From the NCBI GenBank assembly GCA_014730345.1, contig WJIJ01000147.1, forward strand, positions 1 to 48,606: a stretch of 48,606 bases of DNA, read 5' to 3'. The position numbers and the translations under genes are program-made. Below, one piece after another: positions 25,624 through 33,702 of the stretch (its first letter is position 1; every line of letters begins with the position of its first letter). This stretch comes from Candidatus Zixiibacteriota bacterium (GTDB lineage Bacteria; Zixibacteria; MSB-5A5; UM-FILTER-46-8). The notes under the pieces are model-generated. The model searched no databases. It worked only from the letters and a program-made list of their open reading frames with translations, and was not told where the DNA came from.

Positions 25624-27735
25624 TTAATGATTACCCCTTAAAAGGCGCAGGGAGTTTGAAATAACGATAAGCGACGCCCCCATATCGGCGAATACGGCCA
25701 TCCACAATGTGGCCCAACCAAGTACGGTCAATATGGCAAACACTGCCTTGATTCCCAGCGCGAGGGCGATATTCTGCTTGATAATATTCATTGTCCGCCG
25801 GGAAAGATGAAAGAGCCGGGGCAGTTTGTTAAGGTCATCGCCGACTATAGCGATATCGGCGCTTTCCAGGGCGGCGTCGGTGCCGCCGCTTCCCATGGCG
25901 ATACCCAGGTCAGCTTCAGCCAATGCCGGGGCATCGTTGATACCATCGCCGACCATCGCGGTTAAGCCCTCCTTTTTTAACTTCCTTATAATATCAAGCT
26001 TATTCTCAGGATGAAGGTCCGAATAGTAGCTATCGGCCCCTATTTCTGAGGCGACCGCCTCGGTAGTGTTATGGTTGTCTCCGGAGATAACGGTTATTTC
26101 TTTTATATTTTCTGAGCGAAGCTTTTCAATCGCTGTTCGCGCTTCAGAACGAATCGAATCCGCGACCGCGATTACTCCCTCTATTTCATCATCCGTACCC
26201 AGCAAAACCGCGGTCCGCCTGCTGTTCTCTATTCCCTCGAGCTTGCGGTGGAATTGAGGATCACACAATCCCTTTTCCTCGAAGAAGGTGTGATTGGCGG
26301 CATAATACTTTACGCCTTCAACCAAACCGGCAACACCGCTCCCGGGAATCGCCGAAAAACCTTCTACTTCCCTTAATGTCCCTGCACGTTTTTCGGATTC
26401 GGCTACTATTGCCGCGGCCACCGGGTGCTCGGAATACCTTTCCAGCGAAGCGGCTATCGAAACAATACCGGTTTCATCAAGACCACCGGCGCTTATAACT
26501 TCCACTACCCGCGGTTCGCCGTAGGTAATTGTGCCGGTTTTATCGAGAGCCAGTATCGATACTCCCGACGCCCTTTCCAGGAATACTCCGCCCTTAATGA
26601 GCAATCCATCCCGGGCGGCGGATGTAAGCCCGGAGACGAAAGAAACCGGGGTGGAGATAACCAGAGCGCATGGACAGGCGATAATCAACAGTACCAACGC
26701 GCGGTAGAACCATTCGCTAAACTCCGCGGCAAATAAAAGCGGAGGAATCGCGGCGATGAGCACGGCGCCGATTACAACCAGCGGGGTATAATACTTAGCG
26801 AACCTGTCCACGAATAACTGCACCGGAGCCCGCCTCGACTGGGCTTCCTCCACCATCTGGATTATGCGGGCGACCGTGGAATTCTCGTAGAGGGCGTCCA
26901 CTCTCATGGTCAGCGCCCCTTCGCCGTTTATACTGCCGGCGAACAACCTCTCGCTTTCCTGTTTAATTACCGGTACCGACTCCCCGGTTACCGGGGACTG
27001 GTTTACCGATGAGGTTCCATCGATTACGGTTCCGTCAAGAGGGATGGACTCGCCAGGGCGTATTAGCAAATTCTGCCCGATTTGAACAGATTCCACGGGG
27101 ACATGCTTTTCGGAACCATTATCGATTACATTGGCAGTTTTCGGGGTCAAATCCATCAGTTTTTCGATAGCGCTCCGGGCGCGGTTCATACTCCGGTTCT
27201 CAAGAAGCAATGAGAGTGAAAACAGGAAAATTACCATAGCCCCTTCGCTCCACTCACCAAGGATAATCGCCCCGATTACGGCGATACTCATCAGGAAGTT
27301 CATATCCAGCGACAGTTTAAGCGCCGCCTTGAATCCTTTATAGGCAACTTTGTACCCGCCGGAGATAATGGCGGTTACGAACGCGCCAATATAAAAATAT
27401 GAAGCTGAACCGAGGTAATCGAGCAGGATACCGGCAACGGCGGCGATACCGGAGATAATTGTCGGAATCGCGTTAAAAGTCTTACGCTTATCTTCGGATG
27501 TTTCGGGAGTGCGGTAACGGGCTGAGTAACCATATCCCTCGATATTTTTAACCAGGAAATCGGCATTAACCGTATCGGAGCTGTAGTCGATGTTAATAGT
27601 TTTTGAAACCAGGTTCACCCGGGCATTCTTTACGCCTTTTAAATCTTTCAGCCCGGTTTCGAGCTTCCTGGCACAGTCGGGGCAGTCCAGACCATCGATA
27701 TTTAATTTGCATTCCCTTGTTGTTTTATCAGCCAT
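25624..27735 (-). CDS. zntA: Zn/Cd-type heavy-metal P1B ATPase (ZntA/CadA-like)
   Basis: 703 residues. A single HMA domain with GLDCPDC (Cys18, Cys21) is at the N-terminus. Eight membrane segments follow, with the ion-site motif ACPCAL near 351, phosphorylation site DKTGT near 397, SEHPVA (the HP motif of P1B ATPases) and GDGINDAPAL near 593. The CPC motif fits soft divalent metals, and the adjoining SmtB/CzrA-type repressor points to zinc, cadmium or lead efflux rather than copper. No ordinary SD is adjacent to the ATG; the nearest GGAGGAG lies 33 bases away at the end of arsR, beyond the palindrome. Confidence 0.95.
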   Translation of the reverse strand: MADKTTRECKLNIDGLDCPDCARKLETGLKDLKGVKNARVNLVSKTINIDYSSDTVNADFLVKNIEGYGYSARYRTPETSEDKRKTFNAIPTIISGIAAVAGILLDYLGSASYFYIGAFVTAIISGGYKVAYKGFKAALKLSLDMNFLMSIAVIGAIILGEWSEGAMVIFLFSLSLLLENRSMNRARSAIEKLMDLTPKTANVIDNGSEKHVPVESVQIGQNLLIRPGESIPLDGTVIDGTSSVNQSPVTGESVPVIKQESERLFAGSINGEGALTMRVDALYENSTVARIIQMVEEAQSRRAPVQLFVDRFAKYYTPLVVIGAVLIAAIPPLLFAAEFSEWFYRALVLLIIACPCALVISTPVSFVSGLTSAARDGLLIKGGVFLERASGVSILALDKTGTITYGEPRVVEVISAGGLDETGIVSIAASLERYSEHPVAAAIVAESEKRAGTLREVEGFSAIPGSGVAGLVEGVKYYAANHTFFEEKGLCDPQFHRKLEGIENSRRTAVLLGTDDEIEGVIAVADSIRSEARTAIEKLRSENIKEITVISGDNHNTTEAVASEIGADSYYSDLHPENKLDIIRKLKKEGLTAMVGDGINDAPALAEADLGIAMGSGGTDAALESADIAIVGDDLNKLPRLFHLSRRTMNIIKQNIALALGIKAVFAILTVLGWATLWMAVFADMGASLIVISNSLRLLRGNH

Positions 27736-27742
27736 AACTATA

Positions 27743-27768
27743 ATAAGTTGAACATATATTCAACTTAT
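27743..27768. promoter_or_regulatory. Operator 2 / mRNA hairpin between arsR and the P-type ATPase gene
   Basis: Perfect 10-base arms ATAAGTTGAA (27743-27752) and TTCAACTTAT (27759-27768) around 6 bases. It contains the same TTGAA-N6-TTCAA core as the operator upstream of arsR, so it is probably a second binding site for the repressor. On the minus-strand transcript it sits between GGAGGAG and the ATPase start, and it overlaps the arsR stop codon. Folding the RNA would bring the SD to 7 bases from the ATG. Confidence 0.75.
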
Positions 27769-28062
27769 CTCCTCCCTGCAATGTTCCCCGGCCAATGCCA
27801 GCAATGCCGGGATATGATAATCATCAAGCGAATAGTAATTCTCCCTCCCCTGGCGGCGTTTCTTTACCAAGCGGTTTTCTCTCAGCACCTTAAGCTGATG
27901 GGATGTCGCCGAGACACTCATCCCCACAATCGAGGCAATCTCCCCGACCCTTTTCTCGCTGTCCAATAGGGAATACATGATTTTCAACCTGGTGTTGTCC
28001 GCTAAAACTCCGAATAACGAAGACATACGGAGTAACAGCAATTTTTCAGAATCCGGCTTCAT
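27760..28062 (-). CDS. ArsR/SmtB-family zinc-sensing repressor
   Basis: 100 residues from ATG 28062, preceded by GGCGGA; an open frame continues 4 codons upstream to a TTG. The winged helix is SLLDSEKRVGEIASIVGMSVSATSHQLKVLRENRLVKKRRQGRENYYSLDD. The C-terminus is an exact DxHx10HxxE motif, with Asp-Tyr-His then ten residues then His-Cys-Arg-Glu, which is the alpha-5 site of SmtB/CzrA/ZiaR sensors for Zn and Co. There is no CadC-type Cys pair in the DNA-binding region. It is transcribed just upstream of the P-type ATPase, which it presumably represses together with itself. Confidence 0.93.
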   Translation of the reverse strand: MKPDSEKLLLLRMSSLFGVLADNTRLKIMYSLLDSEKRVGEIASIVGMSVSATSHQLKVLRENRLVKKRRQGRENYYSLDDYHIPALLALAGEHCREEIS

Positions 28063-28084
28063 TAAATCCGCCAATCATTAGGAT

Positions 28085-28106
28085 TACTTGAACATCTATT
28101 CAAGTA
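28085..28106. promoter_or_regulatory. Operator 1 upstream of arsR
   Basis: Perfect 8-base arms TACTTGAA (28085-28092) and TTCAAGTA (28099-28106) around a 6-base spacer. It shares the core TTGAACATMTATTCAA with operator 2 at 27743-27768. It overlaps the -10 of the arsR promoter, the classic place for ArsR/SmtB repression. Confidence 0.8.
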
Positions 28107-28130
28107 TATGTAATCGGCAAAGAATGTCAA
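28103..28130 (-). promoter_or_regulatory. Promoter of the arsR-ATPase operon
   Basis: On the minus strand: TTGACA (28125-28130), 16 bases, TATACT (28103-28108). The -10 is covered by operator 1. The -35 lies within the last codons of the GNAT gene upstream. Confidence 0.75.
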
Positions 28131-28522
28131 GTCTTGAAATTTCTTTTTATCATGGCGATATGGGAACGGAATCCGAACTTTTCATAGAAATCAACTAAAT
28201 CCTTGTCACAGACGAGGTCAATTCCATATAAACCTTCGAATTTGTACATCAACCTTTTCACCAGCCCGGTAGCAATTCCCTGTTTTCGATATTCGGGGAG
28301 TACTTCCAAAAGCGGTATAAACGCGCTTAAGACATTATCAGATATGGCGTTTATAAATCCAACCACATTGCCGGTTTCATCATCTATGGCAATTACAACC
28401 TCCGCGCTGTTTCTCAGTATCCGAAGGTGTTCCTCCGGGGTGACCTGCCGTTTCCATCCCTTAAAAAAGCCTTTTAGCTTTCCGGGCGATATGCCTTTTA
28501 CGGTATCCGAGTAAATTATCAT
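28127..28522 (-). CDS. GNAT-family N-acetyltransferase
   Basis: 131 residues from ATG 28522, which has AAAGGAG 9 bases upstream; the frame continues to 28624 without an SD. The GNAT core is clear: VVIAIDDETGNVVGFINAISDNVLSAFIPLLEVLPEYRKQGIATGLVKRLMYKFEGLYGIDLVCDKDLVDFYEKFGF, with motif A R/QxxGxA/G as YRKQGIATGL. The substrate is unknown. Its 3' end carries the -35 of the downstream arsR operon. Confidence 0.9.
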   Translation of the reverse strand: MIIYSDTVKGISPGKLKGFFKGWKRQVTPEEHLRILRNSAEVVIAIDDETGNVVGFINAISDNVLSAFIPLLEVLPEYRKQGIATGLVKRLMYKFEGLYGIDLVCDKDLVDFYEKFGFRSHIAMIKRNFKT

Positions 28523-28617
28523 GATCACCTGCTCCTTTAATAGTCGTTTATTACTGCAATTATACATCTTGGGGGCATTGTTTCCATAGAAAAATACCGT
28601 GCGAACTATTGAATTAT

Positions 28618-28645
28618 CTAACAAAATCTAAACACAATTCTAACA
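28618..28645 (+). promoter_or_regulatory. Candidate Pho-box-like direct repeats upstream of the receptor-phytase operon
   Basis: Three hexamers at an 11-base period: CTAACA (28618-28623), TAAACA (28629-28634) and CTAACA (28640-28645). PhoB/PhoP-type response regulators bind direct repeats with this period; B. subtilis PhoP boxes are TTAACA-like hexamers. The end of the array is about 58 bases before ATG 28704. The same hexamer repeat lies upstream of the Na/Pi transporter (47781-47797). No clear -10 was identified here. Confidence 0.5.
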
Positions 28646-28703
28646 TTCAATCATTACCATCACCCGGATGTTAAAAACATCATCGTTATTTAATGGAGGA
28701 GTT

Positions 28704-31511
28704 ATGAGTAACAAAAAGCTACTGTTTATTGGGGCAGTGATGGTATTTGCCGTTCTGCTTTCCGCATCATGGTTAGGCGCGGCTACCCTGAAAGGGTATG
28801 TCAGAGACGCCAACACAGGCGAGGTATTGTACGGCGCCAGCGTTTATGTTAAGGGAACGCAGTATGGCGCGCCCACCGACCGTACCGGCAGGTACAGTAT
28901 ACCCAACCTTCCCCCCGGAGAATACACGGTTGTCTATTCTTATCTCGGCTATGACGAGATGAGCAAGACCGTGGATTTAGGCAGCGGCGAAGCGGTTATA
29001 GAAAATATAACCCTTGAACCGAGACTGGTGGAGATGGAACCTGTTTTCGTGGTCGGTATGCGCCAGGGCCAGACCAAGGCTTTGAACCAGCAGAGAACCG
29101 CCGAAAACATCAAGAATGTAGTAGCGGCGGATTTGATCGGCCGTTTCCCGGACCCGAACTCTGCAGAAGCGCTCCAGCGCATTCCCTCGCTCTCAATCCA
29201 GCGGGACCAGGGTGAAGGCCGCTATGTATTAATACGCGGCACCGAGGCCAGGCTGAACTCGGTCATGATCAACGGCGAGAGAATTCCCTCGCCTGAAGGA
29301 GATATCCGTTCGGTAGCGCTGGACGTTATCCCGGCTGATGTGCTCTCGTCAATTGAAGTGAACAAGGCTATTACCCCGGATATGGACGCCGACGCCATCG
29401 GCGGTTCGATAAACCTGGTTACCAAGAACGCGTTCGATTTCGAGGGTCCGGTTTTAAAAGCCTCGCTGGGTAGCGGATATAATGATATAGTAGGCGATGC
29501 TATCTACCAGAACTCGTTAACCTATGGCAATCGTTTCGGCGAAGGCAAAAAGTTTGGTCTTCTGGTCAACGCGAGTTACTATAAAACCAATCGCGGCTCA
29601 GACAACAATGAAATGAGCTGGGCCGACACCGGCGATATTGAAGATATCGAGGAAGACAACGGGATCGATATTCCTTCGGGGGCCAATGTAATAAATGAGC
29701 TTGACTTAAGGGATTATGTACTCACCCGTGAACGCCTGGGATTGAGTGCTAATTTCGATTACCGTCCCGATGAAAACAATTCGTTCTACATCCGCTCTTT
29801 ATACAACAGGTTCGGCGATTCCGAGCACCGCAGGAGAATGGTCGTTGTATTCGACGATGCCAGTTCCTACTCTAACGTAGGCAATTCCTCCGGTAACCTG
29901 ACCGAAGCGACATTCGAACGCGAATTGAAGGACCGCTACGAAGTCCAGAGGATTTACAGCATCTCCGGCGGAGGACGGCACCTGTTCTCTAATATGGAGC
30001 TTGACTACAACCTGTCTTTCTCCCATGCCGAAGAGGAGGAACCTGACCGCCGTGATATTAATTTTGTGCAGGAAGGCGTGGACTTGAATTATAACACATC
30101 CGATACAGACCTTCCCAAGTTCGAAGTAACCGGCGGCGGCGACCCGTACGACCCCTCTCTCTACGAATTTGACGAGTTGGTGCTCTCGGACAATCTGACA
30201 ACGGATGAAGATATAACCGGCGAAGTTAATTTCCAGCTTCCGTACAAATTCAACGAGATTCCTGGTAAGCTAAAACTGGGCGTCAAATACAGGGGTAAAA
30301 CCAAGGACCGCGAAAATGATATCCGCGTTTATGACGGCTACGCCGGCGACCTTTCCCTCGCAGATGTCGCAGGCGGCTTCGAGGACAAGGATTTCATGGG
30401 CAACGAATACGAAATAGGTCTTTCCCCCGATCCCAATAATGTTAAGAGCATGGTCGACAACAACCTCAGCGATTTCGAGCTTAACGAGGACGATACGCGC
30501 GAAGAATCCGACGGCGAAAGTTATGAAGCCAGTGAGGACGTTTTCGCGGGTTACCTTATGACCCAGGTTTATTTCGGCAAATTGATGGTACTTCCCGGCG
30601 TTCGGGTGGAGATGACCCAGCTGGATTACACCGGTAATGAGATCGTGTTTAATGAAGATGGTGATTACGAAGCCACTAACGAAGTTCAGGCTGATGATGA
30701 TTATATGAACATCCTGCCCATGGTTCATTTTAAATATGAACTTAACAAGCGCACCAACCTGAGACTCGCGTTCACCAACACCATCGCCCGTCCAAACTAT
30801 TTCGACCTGGTACCATACCGGTACGTGAACCGCGAAGACGAGGAACTCGAACGCGGTAACTCCGAGCTGGATCCCACAACCGCTTACAATATCGATTTTA
30901 TGGTCGAGCATTACCTCCCCAGCCTCGGTTTAGTCTCCGCCGGGGTTTTCTACAAGCAACTTAACGATTATATTTACATGCGTGTATCCGACGGCACCGG
31001 AGCTTTTGACGGTTACGAAGTCCTTCAACCGGTCAATGGAGAATCGGCTACATTGTATGGATTCGAAGTTGCCTGGCAACAGCAGTTGACTTTCCTCAGC
31101 GGATTCCTGAATGGATTCGGTGTATATGCCAACTATACCTACACCGATTCGGAAGCCGAATTCCCGGACCGCGAAGGCGAAAAAGCCACTTTGCCGGGAC
31201 AGGCCGAACATGTGGCTAACTTCGCGCTCTCTTATGAGAAATACGGTTTCTCCGGGCGCTTAGCGGTTAACTACCACGGTAAGTATATCGAAGAGGTCGG
31301 AGGAAGCCCTGAAGATGACGTTTATTATGACAACCATCTCCAGCTCGATGTTTCCGCCAGCCAGAGGATTGTTCCCGGGCTGTACGGTTTTGTCGAAGTG
31401 CTTAACCTGACCGATTCACCGCTCAGGTACTACCAGGGCAGTGAAGACAGGCCTATCCAGAGAGAATTCTACTCCTACTGGGCGCATGTCGGTTTGAAAT
31501 TCGAATTATAA
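28704..31511 (+). CDS. TonB-dependent receptor (TonB-Xanth-Caul type) with carboxypeptidase-like domain
   Basis: 935 residues from ATG 28704 after GGAGG; an upstream in-frame ATG at 28668 lacks an SD. A signal peptide (to about 27, ending GAA) leads to a carboxypeptidase-regulatory-like domain (LKGYVRDANTGEVLYGASVYVKG...GRYSIPNLPPGEYTVVYSYLGY). The plug follows with NIKNVVAADLIGRFPDPNSAEALQRIPSLSIQRDQGEGRYVLIRG, typical of the TonB-Xanth-Caul family. The 22-strand barrel ends in FEL. It imports a ligand across the outer membrane using TonB energy. The next gene, about 80 bases on, is a phytase-like lipoprotein, so an organophosphate or inositol-phosphate ligand is plausible. Confidence 0.93.
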   Translation: MSNKKLLFIGAVMVFAVLLSASWLGAATLKGYVRDANTGEVLYGASVYVKGTQYGAPTDRTGRYSIPNLPPGEYTVVYSYLGYDEMSKTVDLGSGEAVIENITLEPRLVEMEPVFVVGMRQGQTKALNQQRTAENIKNVVAADLIGRFPDPNSAEALQRIPSLSIQRDQGEGRYVLIRGTEARLNSVMINGERIPSPEGDIRSVALDVIPADVLSSIEVNKAITPDMDADAIGGSINLVTKNAFDFEGPVLKASLGSGYNDIVGDAIYQNSLTYGNRFGEGKKFGLLVNASYYKTNRGSDNNEMSWADTGDIEDIEEDNGIDIPSGANVINELDLRDYVLTRERLGLSANFDYRPDENNSFYIRSLYNRFGDSEHRRRMVVVFDDASSYSNVGNSSGNLTEATFERELKDRYEVQRIYSISGGGRHLFSNMELDYNLSFSHAEEEEPDRRDINFVQEGVDLNYNTSDTDLPKFEVTGGGDPYDPSLYEFDELVLSDNLTTDEDITGEVNFQLPYKFNEIPGKLKLGVKYRGKTKDRENDIRVYDGYAGDLSLADVAGGFEDKDFMGNEYEIGLSPDPNNVKSMVDNNLSDFELNEDDTREESDGESYEASEDVFAGYLMTQVYFGKLMVLPGVRVEMTQLDYTGNEIVFNEDGDYEATNEVQADDDYMNILPMVHFKYELNKRTNLRLAFTNTIARPNYFDLVPYRYVNREDEELERGNSELDPTTAYNIDFMVEHYLPSLGLVSAGVFYKQLNDYIYMRVSDGTGAFDGYEVLQPVNGESATLYGFEVAWQQQLTFLSGFLNGFGVYANYTYTDSEAEFPDREGEKATLPGQAEHVANFALSYEKYGFSGRLAVNYHGKYIEEVGGSPEDDVYYDNHLQLDVSASQRIVPGLYGFVEVLNLTDSPLRYYQGSEDRPIQREFYSYWAHVGLKFEL

Positions 31512-31593
31512 TTTCATTACTGTGTTGACTCGGAGCGGGCTTACCACTATGTTAAGTCCGCTCTTTTCAATTGATAAAACTAAGGAGGCTGGA

Positions 31594-32655
31594 TTGACCA
31601 GAAACATATTTTTGCTGACAGCTGCAATTCTAATTTCAATCGGATTTGTATCAGGATGCGGTGAGAAAGAAAAAAAGAAAACCACCGTTGTCGTTCCCGA
31701 AACCTGTTTCACCGACCGCGATGAGACAATGGACATAGACAGCCCGGCGATATGGCATGGCCCCGGCGGCCGGCACTGGCTCTTCGCCACCGCTAAATCC
31801 GCCGACGTGGTCCTCGTGTATGACGCCGTCACCGGAGAAACCATAGATACTATCGGAGTCAGCGGAACCGGAGAAATCCAATTCGACCGCCCCAATGGAA
31901 TCGCGGTCTTCGACAGCCTCCTCTTCGTAGTTGAACGCGACAACAAGCGGGTGCAGGTGCTCGCGTTGCCGTCATTTGAGTTCGTAAGTTTTATCGGAGA
32001 TACAATCCTGCGCCGTCCTTACGGTATCGCTGGTTTTAAAAACCCCGACAAATCATACACTATCTACATTACGGATAATTACGAAACCGAAGATGGGCAA
32101 ATCCCCCCCGACAGCCTTCTTGACGAACGTGTCAAAAAATGGTCCTGCGGATACAGGGACGGGGGATTTACATCGTTTTATATTGGTGATATTGGCGAAG
32201 CTTATGGTATCGGAGTACTTCACAAGGTTGAATCTGTAGCTGTTGATAAAGTGTTGAAACGGTTGTTAATCGCCGATGAACAGGATCTTAGTTATAAAAT
32301 CTACGACCTTGCCGGTTCTGCCAGCGGTAACGTCATGGGCGGTGGCGCAATTAAATACGAACCGGAAGGTATCGTACTGTATGAATGCCCGGACACAACC
32401 GGCTACTGGATTTGCTCCGACCAGGCATCTGACCATACTATCTTCAGGATTTTCGACCGCCGTTCGCTGGAATTGATCGTATCATTCAGGGGCGCGGGAA
32501 CGATGAACACCGATGGGATTTGCATAACCCAGAAACCATTCGGGCAATTCGAACAAGGGGCATTTTTCGCGGTCCACGACGACGGTAATGTCGCCGCCTT
32601 CGACTTGGGAATTATAGCGGATTCCACCGGGCTGAAGTTCGATTGCGTTGATTAA
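31594..32655 (+). CDS. Beta-propeller phytase-like lipoprotein
   Basis: 353 residues from TTG 31594, which stands 7 bases after AAGGAGG; this start gives a clean lipoprotein signal (MTRNIFLLTAAILISIGFVSGC, lipobox VSGC) that the longer ATG frame would bury. The body has the BPP-type opening DRDETMDIDSPAIWHGPGGRHWLFATAKSADVVLVYDAVTGETIDTIG...QFDRPNGIAVFDSLLFVVERDNKRVQVL and repeated propeller strands with acidic residues as for calcium sites. Phytases of this fold cut phosphate from phytate. Activity is not shown by sequence alone; it could be a propeller without phytase activity. It follows a TonB receptor, a pairing known for BPP genes in other bacteria. Confidence 0.72.
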   Translation: MTRNIFLLTAAILISIGFVSGCGEKEKKKTTVVVPETCFTDRDETMDIDSPAIWHGPGGRHWLFATAKSADVVLVYDAVTGETIDTIGVSGTGEIQFDRPNGIAVFDSLLFVVERDNKRVQVLALPSFEFVSFIGDTILRRPYGIAGFKNPDKSYTIYITDNYETEDGQIPPDSLLDERVKKWSCGYRDGGFTSFYIGDIGEAYGIGVLHKVESVAVDKVLKRLLIADEQDLSYKIYDLAGSASGNVMGGGAIKYEPEGIVLYECPDTTGYWICSDQASDHTIFRIFDRRSLELIVSFRGAGTMNTDGICITQKPFGQFEQGAFFAVHDDGNVAAFDLGIIADSTGLKFDCVD

Positions 32656-33611
32656 AACAACTTTTTAAATTCCTCGGCCGCTTTGACCAGCTCGCCGGCC
32701 ATTCCCTCATCCATTGGGGAATGGGCCCCATTAGGCACAATCACCAACTCCGAATCGGGCAATGCCTTGTGCAAATCCCATGCCGATTGCACCGGGCAGA
32801 TAATATCATAACGCCCCTGCACTATCCGCACGGGGATACCCCTCATATTGTTGATATTCTCCAGCAGGTAATTGTCGCTTTTCATGAAGAAATTGTTGAT
32901 TGTGTAGTAACATTCTATCCTGCCTATGGACATGGAAGTTTTATCCTCAGTCATCTCCGCTAACGCCTGCTCATCCGGGAACAACGTCGTAATCGCGCCT
33001 TCCCAACTGCTCCATGCTTTAGCCGCTTTGCTACGGATATTATCATCCTCGGATGTCAACATCTCGTAATACGCCCGCGCCGTATTGCCCCTCTTATCCT
33101 CGGGGACCGCTTCAAGATACTTCTCCCACTTATCCGGGTAGATACGCGACGCCCCGCCCGGTTTATGCAACCATTCGATTTCGAAAGGACGGGCGAGAAA
33201 AACTCCGCGGATGATTATTCCGGCAATACTATCGGGGTATGTTATAGCATAAGATAACGCCAGCGTACTCCCCCAGCTTCCGCCCATGACCAGCCATTTA
33301 TCGACACCGAGATGCTCGCGCAGTTTCTCCAGGTCATCCACTATATCCCATGTCGTGTTTTCCTCGATTTCGGCATGGGGCGTACTGCGCCCCGCGCCCC
33401 GCTGGTCGGGGAGTATGGCGCGGTAGAATCCGGGATCGAAAAATCGGCGGTAACCGGGATTGATACCCACTCCGGGGCCACCGTGAAGGAACAACGCCGG
33501 TTTGCCGTCGGGATTACCGGCTTCCTCATAAAAGATGGTATGTATATCGGATACATTCAGCGTACCGGTGCTGTATGGTTCAATTTCGGGGTAGAGTTTA
33601 TGGTCAGGCAT
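32652..33611 (-). CDS. pip: Proline iminopeptidase-like alpha/beta hydrolase
   Basis: 319 residues from ATG 33611, preceded by GGAG with a 5-base spacer; the open frame continues upstream without an SD. Family landmarks of the S33 iminopeptidases are all present: PALFLHGGPGVGINPGYRRFFDPGFYRAILPDQRGAGRSTPH, the nucleophile GGSWGS, and catalytic Asp and His in VRIVQGRYDIICP and VPNGAHSP. It removes N-terminal proline or related residues from peptides. No signal peptide. Its stop overlaps the convergent phytase-like gene's stop by 4 bases. Confidence 0.9.
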   Translation of the reverse strand: MPDHKLYPEIEPYSTGTLNVSDIHTIFYEEAGNPDGKPALFLHGGPGVGINPGYRRFFDPGFYRAILPDQRGAGRSTPHAEIEENTTWDIVDDLEKLREHLGVDKWLVMGGSWGSTLALSYAITYPDSIAGIIIRGVFLARPFEIEWLHKPGGASRIYPDKWEKYLEAVPEDKRGNTARAYYEMLTSEDDNIRSKAAKAWSSWEGAITTLFPDEQALAEMTEDKTSMSIGRIECYYTINNFFMKSDNYLLENINNMRGIPVRIVQGRYDIICPVQSAWDLHKALPDSELVIVPNGAHSPMDEGMAGELVKAAEEFKKLF

Positions 33612-33702
33612 TGTCGCTCCATCTAATAAAAGTTTAATTTTCGGCAATATAACTATCGATGTTTAAGAATGGAATAGATAATATGCGTCCGCAATCCTCG
33701 GA

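Noticed and set aside
30270-30911. 213-codon open frame on the minus strand inside the TonB receptor gene
   Set aside because: It lies wholly antisense to a well-supported gene, has no SD and shows low-complexity, shadow-like composition rich in Val/Ile/His.
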